Positions 51,244 through 58,804 of a stretch of DNA of 64,000 bases are shown here, one piece after another. The DNA comes from DATBFU01 sp035498405 (GTDB lineage: Bacteria > Acidobacteriota > Thermoanaerobaculia > UBA5066 > Gp7-AA6). Every line of letters begins with the position of its first letter. Within the stretch, counting starts at the first letter, position 1. The notes under the pieces were generated by a model. The model saw nothing but the letters and a program-made list of their open reading frames with translations. It was not told the DNA's origin and made no database searches. Position numbers and translations under genes: made by a program. Where the stretch lies: assembly GCA_035498405.1 (NCBI GenBank), contig DATKAE010000027.1, positions 65,572 through 129,571 of the forward strand, in the 5' to 3' direction.

Positions 51244-52238
51244 TCGATCACCTTGTCCGCCTGAACGAGCAGCTCCGGCGGGATCGTCAGCCCGAGGGCC
51301 TTCGCCGTCGTACCGTTGATGAGGAACTCGATCTTGGTCGGCTGTTCTACGGGGATGTCTGCGGGCTTTGCACCTTTGAGGATCTTGTCCACCAGCCTCG
51401 CCGCGTGCCGATAGCCATCCAGCAAGCTCATTCCGTATCGAACGAGACCGCCCGCCTCGACGCCTTCACGGCTGCACACCATGGAACCGGTCCGGTTGTC
51501 CAGAGCGAGTCTCGCGATGAGTCTCGAGTGCCCGAGGAAAACGGGGTCTTCAGGAACGAGGAGGGCCTCGGCGCGCGCGGCCCGAATCTGGTTGATGCCC
51601 GGCTCGATCTCCTCTCGGTTCCTCACCGAGACCGGCAGCACGCGAGTCCCGATCACGCGTGCCGCGTCCTCCGCACTCTTCAGCATCGCCCGATGCGCCG
51701 GAGTGTCGGGGTTCACGAACACGGCGAGTTTGGACAGGGCCGGAATCAGCTCCTTCAGGATCTCGACACGTTTCGAAGTGAGCTCGATGGCGAGCAGAGA
51801 CATCCCTGTCGTATTCCCGCCGGGATGAGCGAGGCTCTCGATGAGGTGATTCCCTACAGGATCTGTAATTGCGGCGAAGACTATGGGCGTCGTCCGCGTC
51901 GCGCCCTGAAGAGCCTGAGTCGCCACAACGCTGTGCGTCACCAGAACGTCGGGGCTCGTCCTGGTGAGGTCCCCGGCGAGCGCCGGGAGCCGATCGGCAT
52001 GATCCTCGGCAAAGCGCCACTCGATGACGAGGTTCTTGCCCTCGACGTAGCCGAGGCCGCGCATCTCGCTCACGAAGGCGTCGTAGTAGACGTCCGGATG
52101 GGACGGGGTCGAAGGGAAGCGCGTCCCGAGAAATCCGACCCGATAAATCCTCTCCGGCGGCCTCGCAAAGACCGGCTGGGACGCGAGGAAGGCCGCGGCC
52201 AAGCATGCGACGCCGATCCAAGGTTTCACGAGCTTCAC
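51240..52238 (-). CDS. ABC_sub_bind-type periplasmic binding protein 2
   Basis: The 332-residue protein begins at GTG 52238, overlapping the upstream stop by GTGA, with a signal peptide (WIGVACLAAAFLASQPVFA). Family strings are LGYVEGKNLVIEWRF, TPIVFAAITDPVGN, ESLAHPGGNTTGMSLLAIEL, LKGAKPADIPVEQPT and TAKALGLTIPPELL. In the ligand-cleft region it carries AITDPVGN, where copies 1, 3 and 4 have a GG(T/D/A) stretch. Copies may therefore differ in ligand. Confidence 0.9.
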   Translation of the reverse strand: MKLVKPWIGVACLAAAFLASQPVFARPPERIYRVGFLGTRFPSTPSHPDVYYDAFVSEMRGLGYVEGKNLVIEWRFAEDHADRLPALAGDLTRTSPDVLVTHSVVATQALQGATRTTPIVFAAITDPVGNHLIESLAHPGGNTTGMSLLAIELTSKRVEILKELIPALSKLAVFVNPDTPAHRAMLKSAEDAARVIGTRVLPVSVRNREEIEPGINQIRAARAEALLVPEDPVFLGHSRLIARLALDNRTGSMVCSREGVEAGGLVRYGMSLLDGYRHAARLVDKILKGAKPADIPVEQPTKIEFLINGTTAKALGLTIPPELLVQADKVIE

Positions 52239-53206
52239 TCGATCACCTTGTCCGCCTGCACGAGGAGATCCGCGGGGATGGTCAGCCCCAGCGCCTTGGC
52301 GGTCTTTCTATTGACGACAAAGGCGAACGTCGTCGGCTGCTCGACGGGGAGATCTCCGGGGTTCGCGCCACGAAGGACCTTGTCAACATAGACGGCCAGG
52401 TACCTCCACATGGCCCGCTGGCTCGCGCCGTAGCTCATCAATCCACCGACCGACGGGTAGAGGGCGTCCGTCGTGATGGACGGCAGCCTGTGCTTTGCCG
52501 AGAGGTCAGCGATCAAGCGAGCTTGCTGGTTGAGGAACGGATCCGAGATCCAGTACAGCGCCCCGACTCGGCCGGCTTCCAATCCGGAGAATGCCCCCTC
52601 GATGTCGGCAGGCGTCCCCGCCTGGACCGATACGACCGTGATGCCCCTCGACTCCGCCGCCGTCTGGAAGTTCTTCAGATGCCCCACATGGGCCCCATTG
52701 GCAGGGTTGGACAGGACGCCGACCCGCGACAGCCGGGGCACCATCCGACTCAGCATTTCGAGGTCTTTGACGCCGACATCGCGCAAGAGGACCGAGATCC
52801 CGGTCGCGTTTCCTCCTGGGTGCGCCAGGCTCTTGACGAGGCCGTTCTCTACCGCACCGCCGACCACGAAGACGATCGGGATCGCTTGCGTCACCTTCTC
52901 CGCCGCTCCGGCGGCCGGGGAAGCGTCGGCGACGAGGACGTCCACAGGAAGCCGCACGAGGTCTGCCGCAAGCGCAGGCAACCGGCTGTAGTCGCCGTCG
53001 GCGACCCGATACTCCACGGCCAGATTCCTTCCCTCCACGTAGCCGCGTTCGCGCAGCCCATCGATCAGCGCCTCGAGGACTTCCGGACGGCGACTGGGCG
53101 CGAGGATTCCGACACGCCAGACCTTCGCCGCCTCTTGCGCTGGGCCACCCCGAGGCAGGGCAACGAGGCAGATCAGCGCGGCGAGAATCCGGCACCGCAT
53201 CCTCAC
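52235..53206 (-). CDS. ABC_sub_bind-type periplasmic binding protein 3
   Basis: The 323-residue protein begins at GTG 53206 (a second Met, ATG 53200, is also possible), overlapping the upstream stop by GTGA. The signal peptide is ILAALICLVALPRGGPAQ. Family strings are RGYVEGRNLAVEYRVADGDY, IPIVFVVGGAVENG, KSLAHPGGNATGISVLL, LRGANPGDLPVEQPT and TAKALGLTIPADLL. It lacks a few residues after the first helix compared with copies 1, 2 and 4, so it is the shortest of the series. Confidence 0.9.
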   Translation of the reverse strand: MRMRCRILAALICLVALPRGGPAQEAAKVWRVGILAPSRRPEVLEALIDGLRERGYVEGRNLAVEYRVADGDYSRLPALAADLVRLPVDVLVADASPAAGAAEKVTQAIPIVFVVGGAVENGLVKSLAHPGGNATGISVLLRDVGVKDLEMLSRMVPRLSRVGVLSNPANGAHVGHLKNFQTAAESRGITVVSVQAGTPADIEGAFSGLEAGRVGALYWISDPFLNQQARLIADLSAKHRLPSITTDALYPSVGGLMSYGASQRAMWRYLAVYVDKVLRGANPGDLPVEQPTTFAFVVNRKTAKALGLTIPADLLVQADKVIE

Positions 53207-54201
53207 TCGATCACCCTGTCGGCCTGGAGGAGGAGCTCCGGCGGGATCTCGAGGCCTAACGCCTTGGACGTCTTTCGATTGATGACGAGCGCGAGCGTTG
53301 TCGGTTCCTGAACCGGCAGATCGCCGGGGTTGGCACCCTTGAAGATCCTGTCGACGTATTCCGCGATGCGCCGCCAGATCGCGGGGCGGTTGGGTCCGTA
53401 GCCCATCAGACCGCCAACCTCCGGATACTCAGTGGTTCCGCTCGTCGACGGTAGTCGGTATCTCTCCGCCAGCTCCGCGATCTGGCGCTGCTGCTGGATA
53501 AAAAAGGCGTCGACCGCCCAGATCAATGCCTGTGGGTGCTCTTTCGCCGCCCGTAAGAACGCACCCTCGATCTCCTGCGGTGTGCGCGCGTCGAAGAAGA
53601 GAATCTGAACCTTGGCCGCCTCAGCCGCACGCTGAAAGTCCTTCTGCACCATGGCCATCGACGAGTTCGCGGAATTAACCAGAATAGCCAACCGGGAGAG
53701 TTTCGGGACAGCGGTCGTGAGAAGCTCGAGCTGCTTTCCGATTGTGTCCCCGAACAGGAGAGTGAACCCAGTGGTGTTGCCTCCCGGGTGGGCGAGGCTC
53801 TTCACGTAGCCCTGAGCAACGACGTCGGTTCCGCCAACGAACACGATCGGTATCTTGCTCGTCGCCTCTTGCGCCGCGCGGATGCCGTCTGATGCTGCGG
53901 TTACGATGACGTCGACGCGGCGACCCACCAAGTCAGCGGCCATTCCCTGGAGGCGCCCATAGTCGCCCGCGGCGAAGCGCCATTCGAAGGACACGTTCTT
54001 GCTCTCGACGTACCCGAGCTCTCGCAGGCGCCGCAGAAACTGGCCGTAAAGCGGGTGCGACTCGACGGATTCGGGACGCTGGCGGACGTCCAGGATGCCG
54101 ATGTGCCACACCTTCTCTGGCTGCTGAGCGAAAGAGAAAGCCGGAAGAGCCAAAAGAACGGCGATGCTCAGAAGCAGCCAGGAAGCACGGCGAAAGCTCA
54201 T
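53203..54201 (-). CDS. ABC_sub_bind-type periplasmic binding protein 4
   Basis: The 332-residue protein begins at ATG 54201, overlapping the upstream stop by ATGA. The signal peptide is WLLLSIAVLLALPAFSFAQ. Family strings are ELGYVESKNVSFEWRFAAGD, IPIVFVGGTDVV, KSLAHPGGNTTGFTLLFGD, FKGANPGDLPVQEPT and TSKALGLEIPPELL. The lobe-2 segment QALIWAVDAFFIQQQRQIAE closely resembles ALVWLVDSFLFQQSRQIAE of copy 1. Copies 1 and 4 thus look like the closest pair. Confidence 0.9.
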   Translation of the reverse strand: MSFRRASWLLLSIAVLLALPAFSFAQQPEKVWHIGILDVRQRPESVESHPLYGQFLRRLRELGYVESKNVSFEWRFAAGDYGRLQGMAADLVGRRVDVIVTAASDGIRAAQEATSKIPIVFVGGTDVVAQGYVKSLAHPGGNTTGFTLLFGDTIGKQLELLTTAVPKLSRLAILVNSANSSMAMVQKDFQRAAEAAKVQILFFDARTPQEIEGAFLRAAKEHPQALIWAVDAFFIQQQRQIAELAERYRLPSTSGTTEYPEVGGLMGYGPNRPAIWRRIAEYVDRIFKGANPGDLPVQEPTTLALVINRKTSKALGLEIPPELLLQADRVIE

Positions 54202-55193
54202 TCGACAACCTTGTCAGCCAGCACGAGCAGCTCCGGCGGGATGGTCAGGCCGAGCGCCTTGGCCGTCCTTCGATTGAAGACGAGTTCAAGCGTGGTCGGT
54301 TGCTCGACAGGAAGGTCGGCAGGATTGGCGCCCTTCAGGATCTTGTCGACGTAGACGGTCGCCCTGCGGAAGTTCTCTGCCAGGTTCTGCCCGTAGCTCA
54401 TGAGACCACCCGCGGCGGGGTAATACCGATCGCTACCCATGCTCGGCAATCGATGGCGCAATGCCAGATCGGCGAAGAGTCGGCGCTCCTGATAGAAGAC
54501 GCGGTCGCGGGTCAGGATGAAAGCCGAAGCGCCTCGCGTCGTCATGGCCGAAAGCGCATTCTCGATGTCCCCCTCGCTCCGGACCTCCGCTGGAACAAGA
54601 GGAATGTTGCGGGTGGATGCGGCGGCCTGGAACGCCTTCAAAGACACGGCCGCGAGCGGGTTGGCCGGATTCAACAGGAGGCCGATGCGCGCCGGAGTGG
54701 TCGCGAGACTGAGAAGGATCTCCAACTGTTTCGCCGCCGTATCAGTCGTGATGAGCGAGATCCCAGTCGCGTTGCCCCCAGGATGTGTCAGGGTCTTGAC
54801 GAGGCCGTTTCCGACGGGATCGCCAGCGCTGGCGAAGACGATCGGAACCGACGTTGTCGCCTTCAGTGCCGCCAGGGTGGGGGGTGTGCCGTCGGTCACG
54901 ATCACCGCGACGCCGAGTCCCACGAGCTCATTGGCCAGCTCCGGGAAGCGTTCGTAGCGCCCGTCGGCGAAGCGCCACTCGATGACCAGGTTCTTGCCTT
55001 CGACGTAACCGAGCTCGCGAAGGCCGAGAACGATCTGGCCGTAGTGCTCGTCTTGTTGCACGTTGTAAGGCCGGCGAACAGACGCGAGGACACCCACTCG
55101 CCAAACCTTGGTTCCGCCGGCGGCGTAGGAGCCAGACCGCGTGGCGAGAAACGCGACACCGAACGAGCCCAGCAACTCACGGCGTGTGATCAT
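54198..55193 (-). CDS. ABC_sub_bind-type periplasmic binding protein 5 (Tat-like signal)
   Basis: The 331-residue form starting at ATG 55193 has a signal with twin arginines (MITRRELLGSFGVAFLATR), suggesting Tat export, unlike the Sec-type signals of the other copies. A TTG at 55250 would add 19 charged residues and is less likely. Family strings are ELGYVEGKNLVIEWRFADGR, VPIVFASAGDPVGNG, KTLTHPGGNATGISLI, LKGANPADLPVEQPT and TAKALGLTIPPELL. It is the only internal member separated from its upstream neighbour (50 bases) rather than overlapping. Confidence 0.88.
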   Translation of the reverse strand: MITRRELLGSFGVAFLATRSGSYAAGGTKVWRVGVLASVRRPYNVQQDEHYGQIVLGLRELGYVEGKNLVIEWRFADGRYERFPELANELVGLGVAVIVTDGTPPTLAALKATTSVPIVFASAGDPVGNGLVKTLTHPGGNATGISLITTDTAAKQLEILLSLATTPARIGLLLNPANPLAAVSLKAFQAAASTRNIPLVPAEVRSEGDIENALSAMTTRGASAFILTRDRVFYQERRLFADLALRHRLPSMGSDRYYPAAGGLMSYGQNLAENFRRATVYVDKILKGANPADLPVEQPTTLELVFNRRTAKALGLTIPPELLVLADKVVE

Positions 55194-55242
55194 CCGATTG
55201 CTCTGGCCCGGTGCATGTTCTTCACGCCTGCGCCTTCGCTCC

Positions 55243-56259
55243 CTAGTCAATGATCTGGTCTGCTTGCAGCAACGTCACCGGCGGAATTTGGATGCCGAGA
55301 GCCTTGGCCGTCTTTCGGTTGATGACGAGTTCGAATGCCATCGGCTGTTCGACGGGCAGATCGGCAGGACTCGTACCCTTCAGAATCCGGTCGACGTAGA
55401 AAGCGGCTCGCCGCCACTGCTCCGATAGCTTCGCGCCATAGGACATCAAGGCGCCATCCTGGACGAACTCCCTAAGAGCCGCCACCATCGGTAGTCGGCG
55501 ACCGATCGCAAATTCGGCGATCTCTCGAGCGTGCGCCTGAAGGAAGGCGTCCCAGACACAGATCAGTGCGTCGGGAGACCCACTCGCGATTTGCGTAAAG
55601 GCATTCTCGAGCCCAGCCGGGTCGCTTGCTGCAACGGCCTGGACGGCGAGACCAGCCTTGGGAGCAGCGATGTTGATCTCCTGCTCGGCGAGGATGTTGT
55701 TTGGGTTCGTTCGGTTGAGGAGCAAGGTCGCTCGCGAAAGCCTGGGAAGAACTTCCTTGAAGAGCTGCAGACGCTTCCCCCAGAGCTCGGCGCCCAACGC
55801 GGCCACGCCCGTGACGTTTCCGCCCGGCCGGGCGAGGCTCTGAACGAGCCCGGTGCGGGTGGGATCGCTACCGATTCCGACCATGACGATTGGAACCGTT
55901 CGCGTGACGTCCTTCGCAGCAAGGACGGAGGGGGTGCCGCTCGCAACGATGACGTCCACTTTCGATCCAATGAGCTTGGCGGCGCGGGCCGGAAGCGCTT
56001 CGACCGTTGCTTCCGAGTAGCGATACTCGAAGACGACGTTGCCTCCCTCGATCCAACCGAATTTGCGAAGCTCGGCGCGGAAAGCCCCGATCAGGGCAGG
56101 GTCGACAGCGTACCCGAGGACTCCAATGCGGCGGACCTGAGCCCGCTCAGTTGACGCGCTTTGCGCGACCGCACTGAAGGGGAACGTCGAGAACAGCAGG
56201 AGGAGAAGCGCGAACGAAAGAAACCGCGTAGTGACGTTTCCTCCGCCGGAAACAGTCAT
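55243..56259 (-). CDS. ABC_sub_bind-type periplasmic binding protein 6 (operon-proximal, most divergent)
   Basis: The 338-residue protein starts at ATG 56259, overlapping a short upstream frame by ATGA, with a signal peptide (FALLLLLFSTFPFSAVAQ). It keeps the family frame (KFGWIEGGNVVFEYRYSE, VPIVMVGIGSDPTRTG, QSLARPGGNVTGVAALGAEL, LKGTSPADLPVEQPM, TAKALGIQIPP) but differs most from the other five. It ends QADQIID instead of the shared ADKVIE-type tail. It is the first binding-protein gene of the block, so the promoter should lie in 56260-56626. Confidence 0.88.
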   Translation of the reverse strand: MTVSGGGNVTTRFLSFALLLLLFSTFPFSAVAQSASTERAQVRRIGVLGYAVDPALIGAFRAELRKFGWIEGGNVVFEYRYSEATVEALPARAAKLIGSKVDVIVASGTPSVLAAKDVTRTVPIVMVGIGSDPTRTGLVQSLARPGGNVTGVAALGAELWGKRLQLFKEVLPRLSRATLLLNRTNPNNILAEQEINIAAPKAGLAVQAVAASDPAGLENAFTQIASGSPDALICVWDAFLQAHAREIAEFAIGRRLPMVAALREFVQDGALMSYGAKLSEQWRRAAFYVDRILKGTSPADLPVEQPMAFELVINRKTAKALGIQIPPVTLLQADQIID

Positions 56260-56402
56260 GGCTTCTTGCCGGCCTTTGCCAGGAGAGCCTCGAAGCAAGG
56301 ATGGGGCTTGAGCGGCTCCCAGCGTGGTGGGTCGAGACGCAGCGCGTGCGTTGCAGGCCCGAGGGCTCGGGCACCGCCAAGCTTCTCCTCTTCGTCGGCC
56401 AT
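56256..56402 (-). CDS. Short frame (48 aa) resembling a TPR-protein C-terminal tail
   Basis: The frame from ATG 56402 reads MADEEEKLGGARALGPATHA and then ends with LRLDPPRWEPLKPHPCFEAL and LAKAGKKP. The phrase RWEPLKPHPCFEALL looks like the C-terminal tail (WDPLRSDPRFQALL type) of kinase- or cyclase-linked TPR proteins. Its stop overlaps the start of binding protein 6 by ATGA, so it may survive as a translated leader. There is no good ribosome site. It is best read as a gene remnant now serving as a leader. Confidence 0.35.
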   Translation of the reverse strand: MADEEEKLGGARALGPATHALRLDPPRWEPLKPHPCFEALLAKAGKKP

Positions 56403-56444
56403 GGGGGATCTGGTTGAAAAAAAGTCTATCCCAAAGGGTCGCAC

Positions 56445-56474
56445 ACCCTCTCAAGCGCAAATGAGAGGGTTTTT
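56445..56474 (+). terminator. Rho-independent terminator in the divergent region
   Basis: ACCCTCTCA and TGAGAGGGT form a perfect 9-bp stem with an 8-base loop, directly followed by TTTTT on the plus strand. It is oriented to stop rightward transcription before the porin gene, although no plus-strand gene precedes it. It could end a small RNA or attenuate the porin transcript. Confidence 0.65.
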
Positions 56475-56626
56475 CGCTCTCTTGCGCCTTTAAGGTCTAG
56501 AGGGAGCCGCTCAACCTCTTGTTAATGCCGGGAGGTTGTGAAGGCTCAGATGGAAGCGCTGCCGGAGTAATACCATTGCGGCACGTTCGCCCCCTCCGCG
56601 CATCGCAATGACACAGGGAGGAAGGA

Positions 56627-58042
56627 ATGCTTGGTCGGTCTCGGCTCCGGCTGGCGATCGCCATATCCCTTCTCTTGGTGCTGTCCCGCAGTACGTTCGC
56701 TCAGGCGCCTCCCGAGACGACGCCAACACCGACGGACCCCCAATTGGAGGAACTGAAGCGGGAGATCCAGAGCCAGCGCGCCGCGATCGAGAAGCTCGAA
56801 GCAGAGGCCAAAAGGAACGAGGAGACGCTCCGCCAGATGCAGGAGAAAGCAGACGCACAAGCGAAGGAGGCGAAAAGCGCCGCCAAAGCGGCCAAGCCAC
56901 AGCCGCTCACGGTTTTTGGCTTCAATCCGCCTCCTGCTCAGGAGGGCGCGCCCTCCGCCATCCTCCGCATCAGCGATTCCGTCGCCTTCCGCTTCGGCGC
57001 CGAGGTGCAACTGAATTACGAAGCCCTACAGGACGTCAATAGCGGGGGGTATTCGCAGAACTTCTACATAAGACGCGGGCGGTTCTTGATGCTCGGCGCG
57101 CTCCCCCATGGGGTGACGCTCTTTCTTCAGACGGACGGCGGCGCAATGCTCGGATACGCGGGTCAAAACGGGGTCAAAAACGTCAACTCCGGATTCCGGT
57201 TCATTGACGCGCTCGCACACTGGGCCTTCGCCGGCAAGACCATGGCGCTGGAGGCCGGCCTCTTCCTCGTTCCGAGCGTCCGTCAGCGCCTCACGAAGAA
57301 CTGGGAATTCATGTCTCTAGATCTCGCAACATGGGTGTTTCAAGAACAGACGCCTCTGACGGAGAACGCCAACCGTGATTACGGAGTCGGTCTCGACGGA
57401 GTGATCCTCAACGACCGATTGAGCTACAGATTCGACGTTCTCGACGGCCACCGCTACCCAGCCGGCGCGCCCGAGCCTCCCCATGGGGCCCCGGCCGGAT
57501 CCCGTAACTCCCCGCGCATCGCCGGACGACTCATGTACGACTTCTTCGAACCCGAGTATGCGTACGCCTACAACGGTACGTTTCTCCGACCGAACAAAGT
57601 TGCATCGCTTGCCTTCGTCGGTGACGGACAGGGCTACTACAAGGCTTTCGGTGGCGACGCCTTTTTCCAGTGGCCGGTCGGTTCGGGCTCAGTCACCTTT
57701 GAGGCGGACTACCTGCACTATGACGCGCACCACTTCGTTTACAACATCGGCGGCACGCCGACGCCCCTGCCCGAGCAGCAGACGTTCTTCACGAATGCCG
57801 GTTATTGCTTTCTCGGATACAAGCTGCAGCCCTGGGTCCGGTTCGAGACACTCACGTATGCAGAGCCGGTGAACCTCGCCAAGGAGCAGTCGCGAGTTGG
57901 CGGCGGCGTGAACTACTACGTCCTCGGCTTCAACTTCAAGCTCACTGCCGCGTACGAGCGGATCCTGAACAAAGTGCAGCCGCCGACCGCGGCGATCAAG
58001 AACCAGAATCGATTCGTTTTCCAGGTCCAGGGTTGGTACTGA
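56627..58042 (+). CDS. Outer-membrane porin, OprO/OprP-like, with N-terminal coiled coil
   Basis: The 471-residue protein starts at ATG 56627 behind GGGAGGAAGG, with a signal peptide (LAIAISLLLVLSRSTFAQ). A coiled coil follows at about 40-90 (LEELKREIQSQRAAIEKLEA), then a beta-barrel of the phosphate-selective porin type: YIRRGRFLMLGALPHGVTLF, LEAGLFLVPSVRQRLTKNWE. It ends in NRFVFQVQGWY with terminal aromatics. It lies in the island divergent from the binding-protein operon and would admit the ligands those proteins detect. Ligand identity (phosphate, other anion or small acid) is open. Confidence 0.85.
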   Translation: MLGRSRLRLAIAISLLLVLSRSTFAQAPPETTPTPTDPQLEELKREIQSQRAAIEKLEAEAKRNEETLRQMQEKADAQAKEAKSAAKAAKPQPLTVFGFNPPPAQEGAPSAILRISDSVAFRFGAEVQLNYEALQDVNSGGYSQNFYIRRGRFLMLGALPHGVTLFLQTDGGAMLGYAGQNGVKNVNSGFRFIDALAHWAFAGKTMALEAGLFLVPSVRQRLTKNWEFMSLDLATWVFQEQTPLTENANRDYGVGLDGVILNDRLSYRFDVLDGHRYPAGAPEPPHGAPAGSRNSPRIAGRLMYDFFEPEYAYAYNGTFLRPNKVASLAFVGDGQGYYKAFGGDAFFQWPVGSGSVTFEADYLHYDAHHFVYNIGGTPTPLPEQQTFFTNAGYCFLGYKLQPWVRFETLTYAEPVNLAKEQSRVGGGVNYYVLGFNFKLTAAYERILNKVQPPTAAIKNQNRFVFQVQGWY

Positions 58043-58266
58043 TATTGCCCGACGTCTGACTCGGTGACGTGGGTTCTCTTATAGCCTCTGGTGAGAACCG
58101 ATTAGCAGACGATGCTGCCCGAGCGGCCAGGGCCATTCGGATTCTCCGTGTTTTCTCCGTATCTTCACGACAACCGCCGGAAGTTCACGACAGACGCACG
58201 GAGCCAACTCGTTGATTTGTCTACTCTGAGCTGTCGTCGGATGTCGTCGGCTCCTCCCCGTTCTCC
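58043..58266. other. Right end of the island, no gene seen
   Basis: These 224 bases hold a weak hairpin (GGTTCTC/GAGAACC, 58072-58099). They also hold a third, diverged version of the end sequence: TTAGCAGAC near 58103 and TCCGTGTTTTCTCCGTATCT near 58145. The latter resembles the arm-type repeats at 45007 and 58362. Nothing here looks coding, and no integrase end is recognisable. Confidence 0.5.
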
Positions 58267-58312
58267 CCTCCGGAGCTAAAGGTCCCGCGTTCGAATCGCG
58301 GCGGGCGCACCA
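58267..58312 (+). repeat. attR: 46-bp copy of the tRNA-Arg 3' half
   Basis: It is identical to 44912-44957 from the anticodon loop through CCA. The 5' half of the tRNA is missing, so it is not a functional tRNA gene. The bases before it (GTTCTCC) do not continue the tRNA. Confidence 0.85.
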
Positions 58313-58361
58313 ATTCTTCCAATGAGTTAGCAGAACCCTCCCCCTCCCCAGACCCCTGAGT

Positions 58362-58383
58362 GTCCGTGTTTGGTCCGTGTTTG
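58362..58383 (+). repeat. Arm-type tandem repeat GTCCGTGTTTG x2, right copy
   Basis: It has the same pair of 11-base repeats, at the same distance from the att core, as at the left end. The surrounding 70 bases right of each core are also similar (TCCAATGA, TTAGCAGA). The region right of attR is therefore probably the left end of a second related element. Confidence 0.5.
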
Positions 58384-58545
58384 CGGATTGGGAGCACGTT
58401 GGAGCGCTTCCCAGCGAGGCTAGTGAACCAGTGCTCGTCGAGTCACTCGTCCCGGAACTTTCCGTTGAAGCCCTCGCCGAAGGCGTTCCGCGTCGGCTTG
58501 CCGGGCTCGATGAAATGAAGCTGGACGCTCTTCCAAGCCACCAAG
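58384..58545 (-). pseudogene. IS3-family transposase (OrfB) C-terminal remnant
   Basis: Read on the minus strand from about 58545: AWKSVQLHFIEPGKPTRNAF, GEGFNGKFRDE, a TGA stop, LDEHWFTSLAGKR. This is the conserved end of the DDE domain of IS3/IS2-type transposases (FIEPGKP..NAF.E.FNG.FRDECL.EHWF). A TGA replaces the Cys codon. It is cut off at both ends, and the downstream end merges into the arm-type repeats. It is clearly dead. Confidence 0.75.
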
Positions 58546-58804
58546 TCCGCTTCGTACCGATTCCGAGCATCTCAACGCTGTCGAGGGCCTCATGTACCCC
58601 ATCCAGGGCAAGCGCTCGACCGATACCCTGAACGAGACGACGCGCAAGGAGCCGACGGCCGACCTTTCCGAGAACTGGAGCCTGGAAGCCACTCGCCGCG
58701 GGGGGCGACCCGCTTCCGGGCGCCCGGCCCGGAAAAACCGGCGCTCGTCCCCGACTACATTGAAAGTATTGACAATTTTTCATCGACGTAAGACTGTCCG
58801 CTCC

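Larger units (their letters stand above)
44912..58312. mobile_element. 13.4-kb genomic island integrated in tRNA-Arg
   Basis: The segment is bounded by 46-base perfect direct repeats made of the 3' half of tRNA-Arg, the usual footprint of a tyrosine-recombinase element. It carries one co-directional block on the minus strand (six binding proteins, hybrid histidine kinase, receiver-kinase-sigma fusion) and a divergent porin gene. No integrase, relaxase, replication or phage gene is recognisable, so it is either an integrase-less or mobilisable island or a remnant. Base composition looks less GC-rich than the flanks, notably at 53,000-57,500. Confidence 0.75.

Noticed and set aside
45084..58042. 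Prophage
   Set aside because: No capsid, tail, lysis, integrase or phage regulator is seen between the att repeats; the cargo is purely envelope and signalling genes.
58267..58312. A second tRNA-Arg gene
   Set aside because: Only the 3' half is present; there is no D-arm or 5' acceptor strand.
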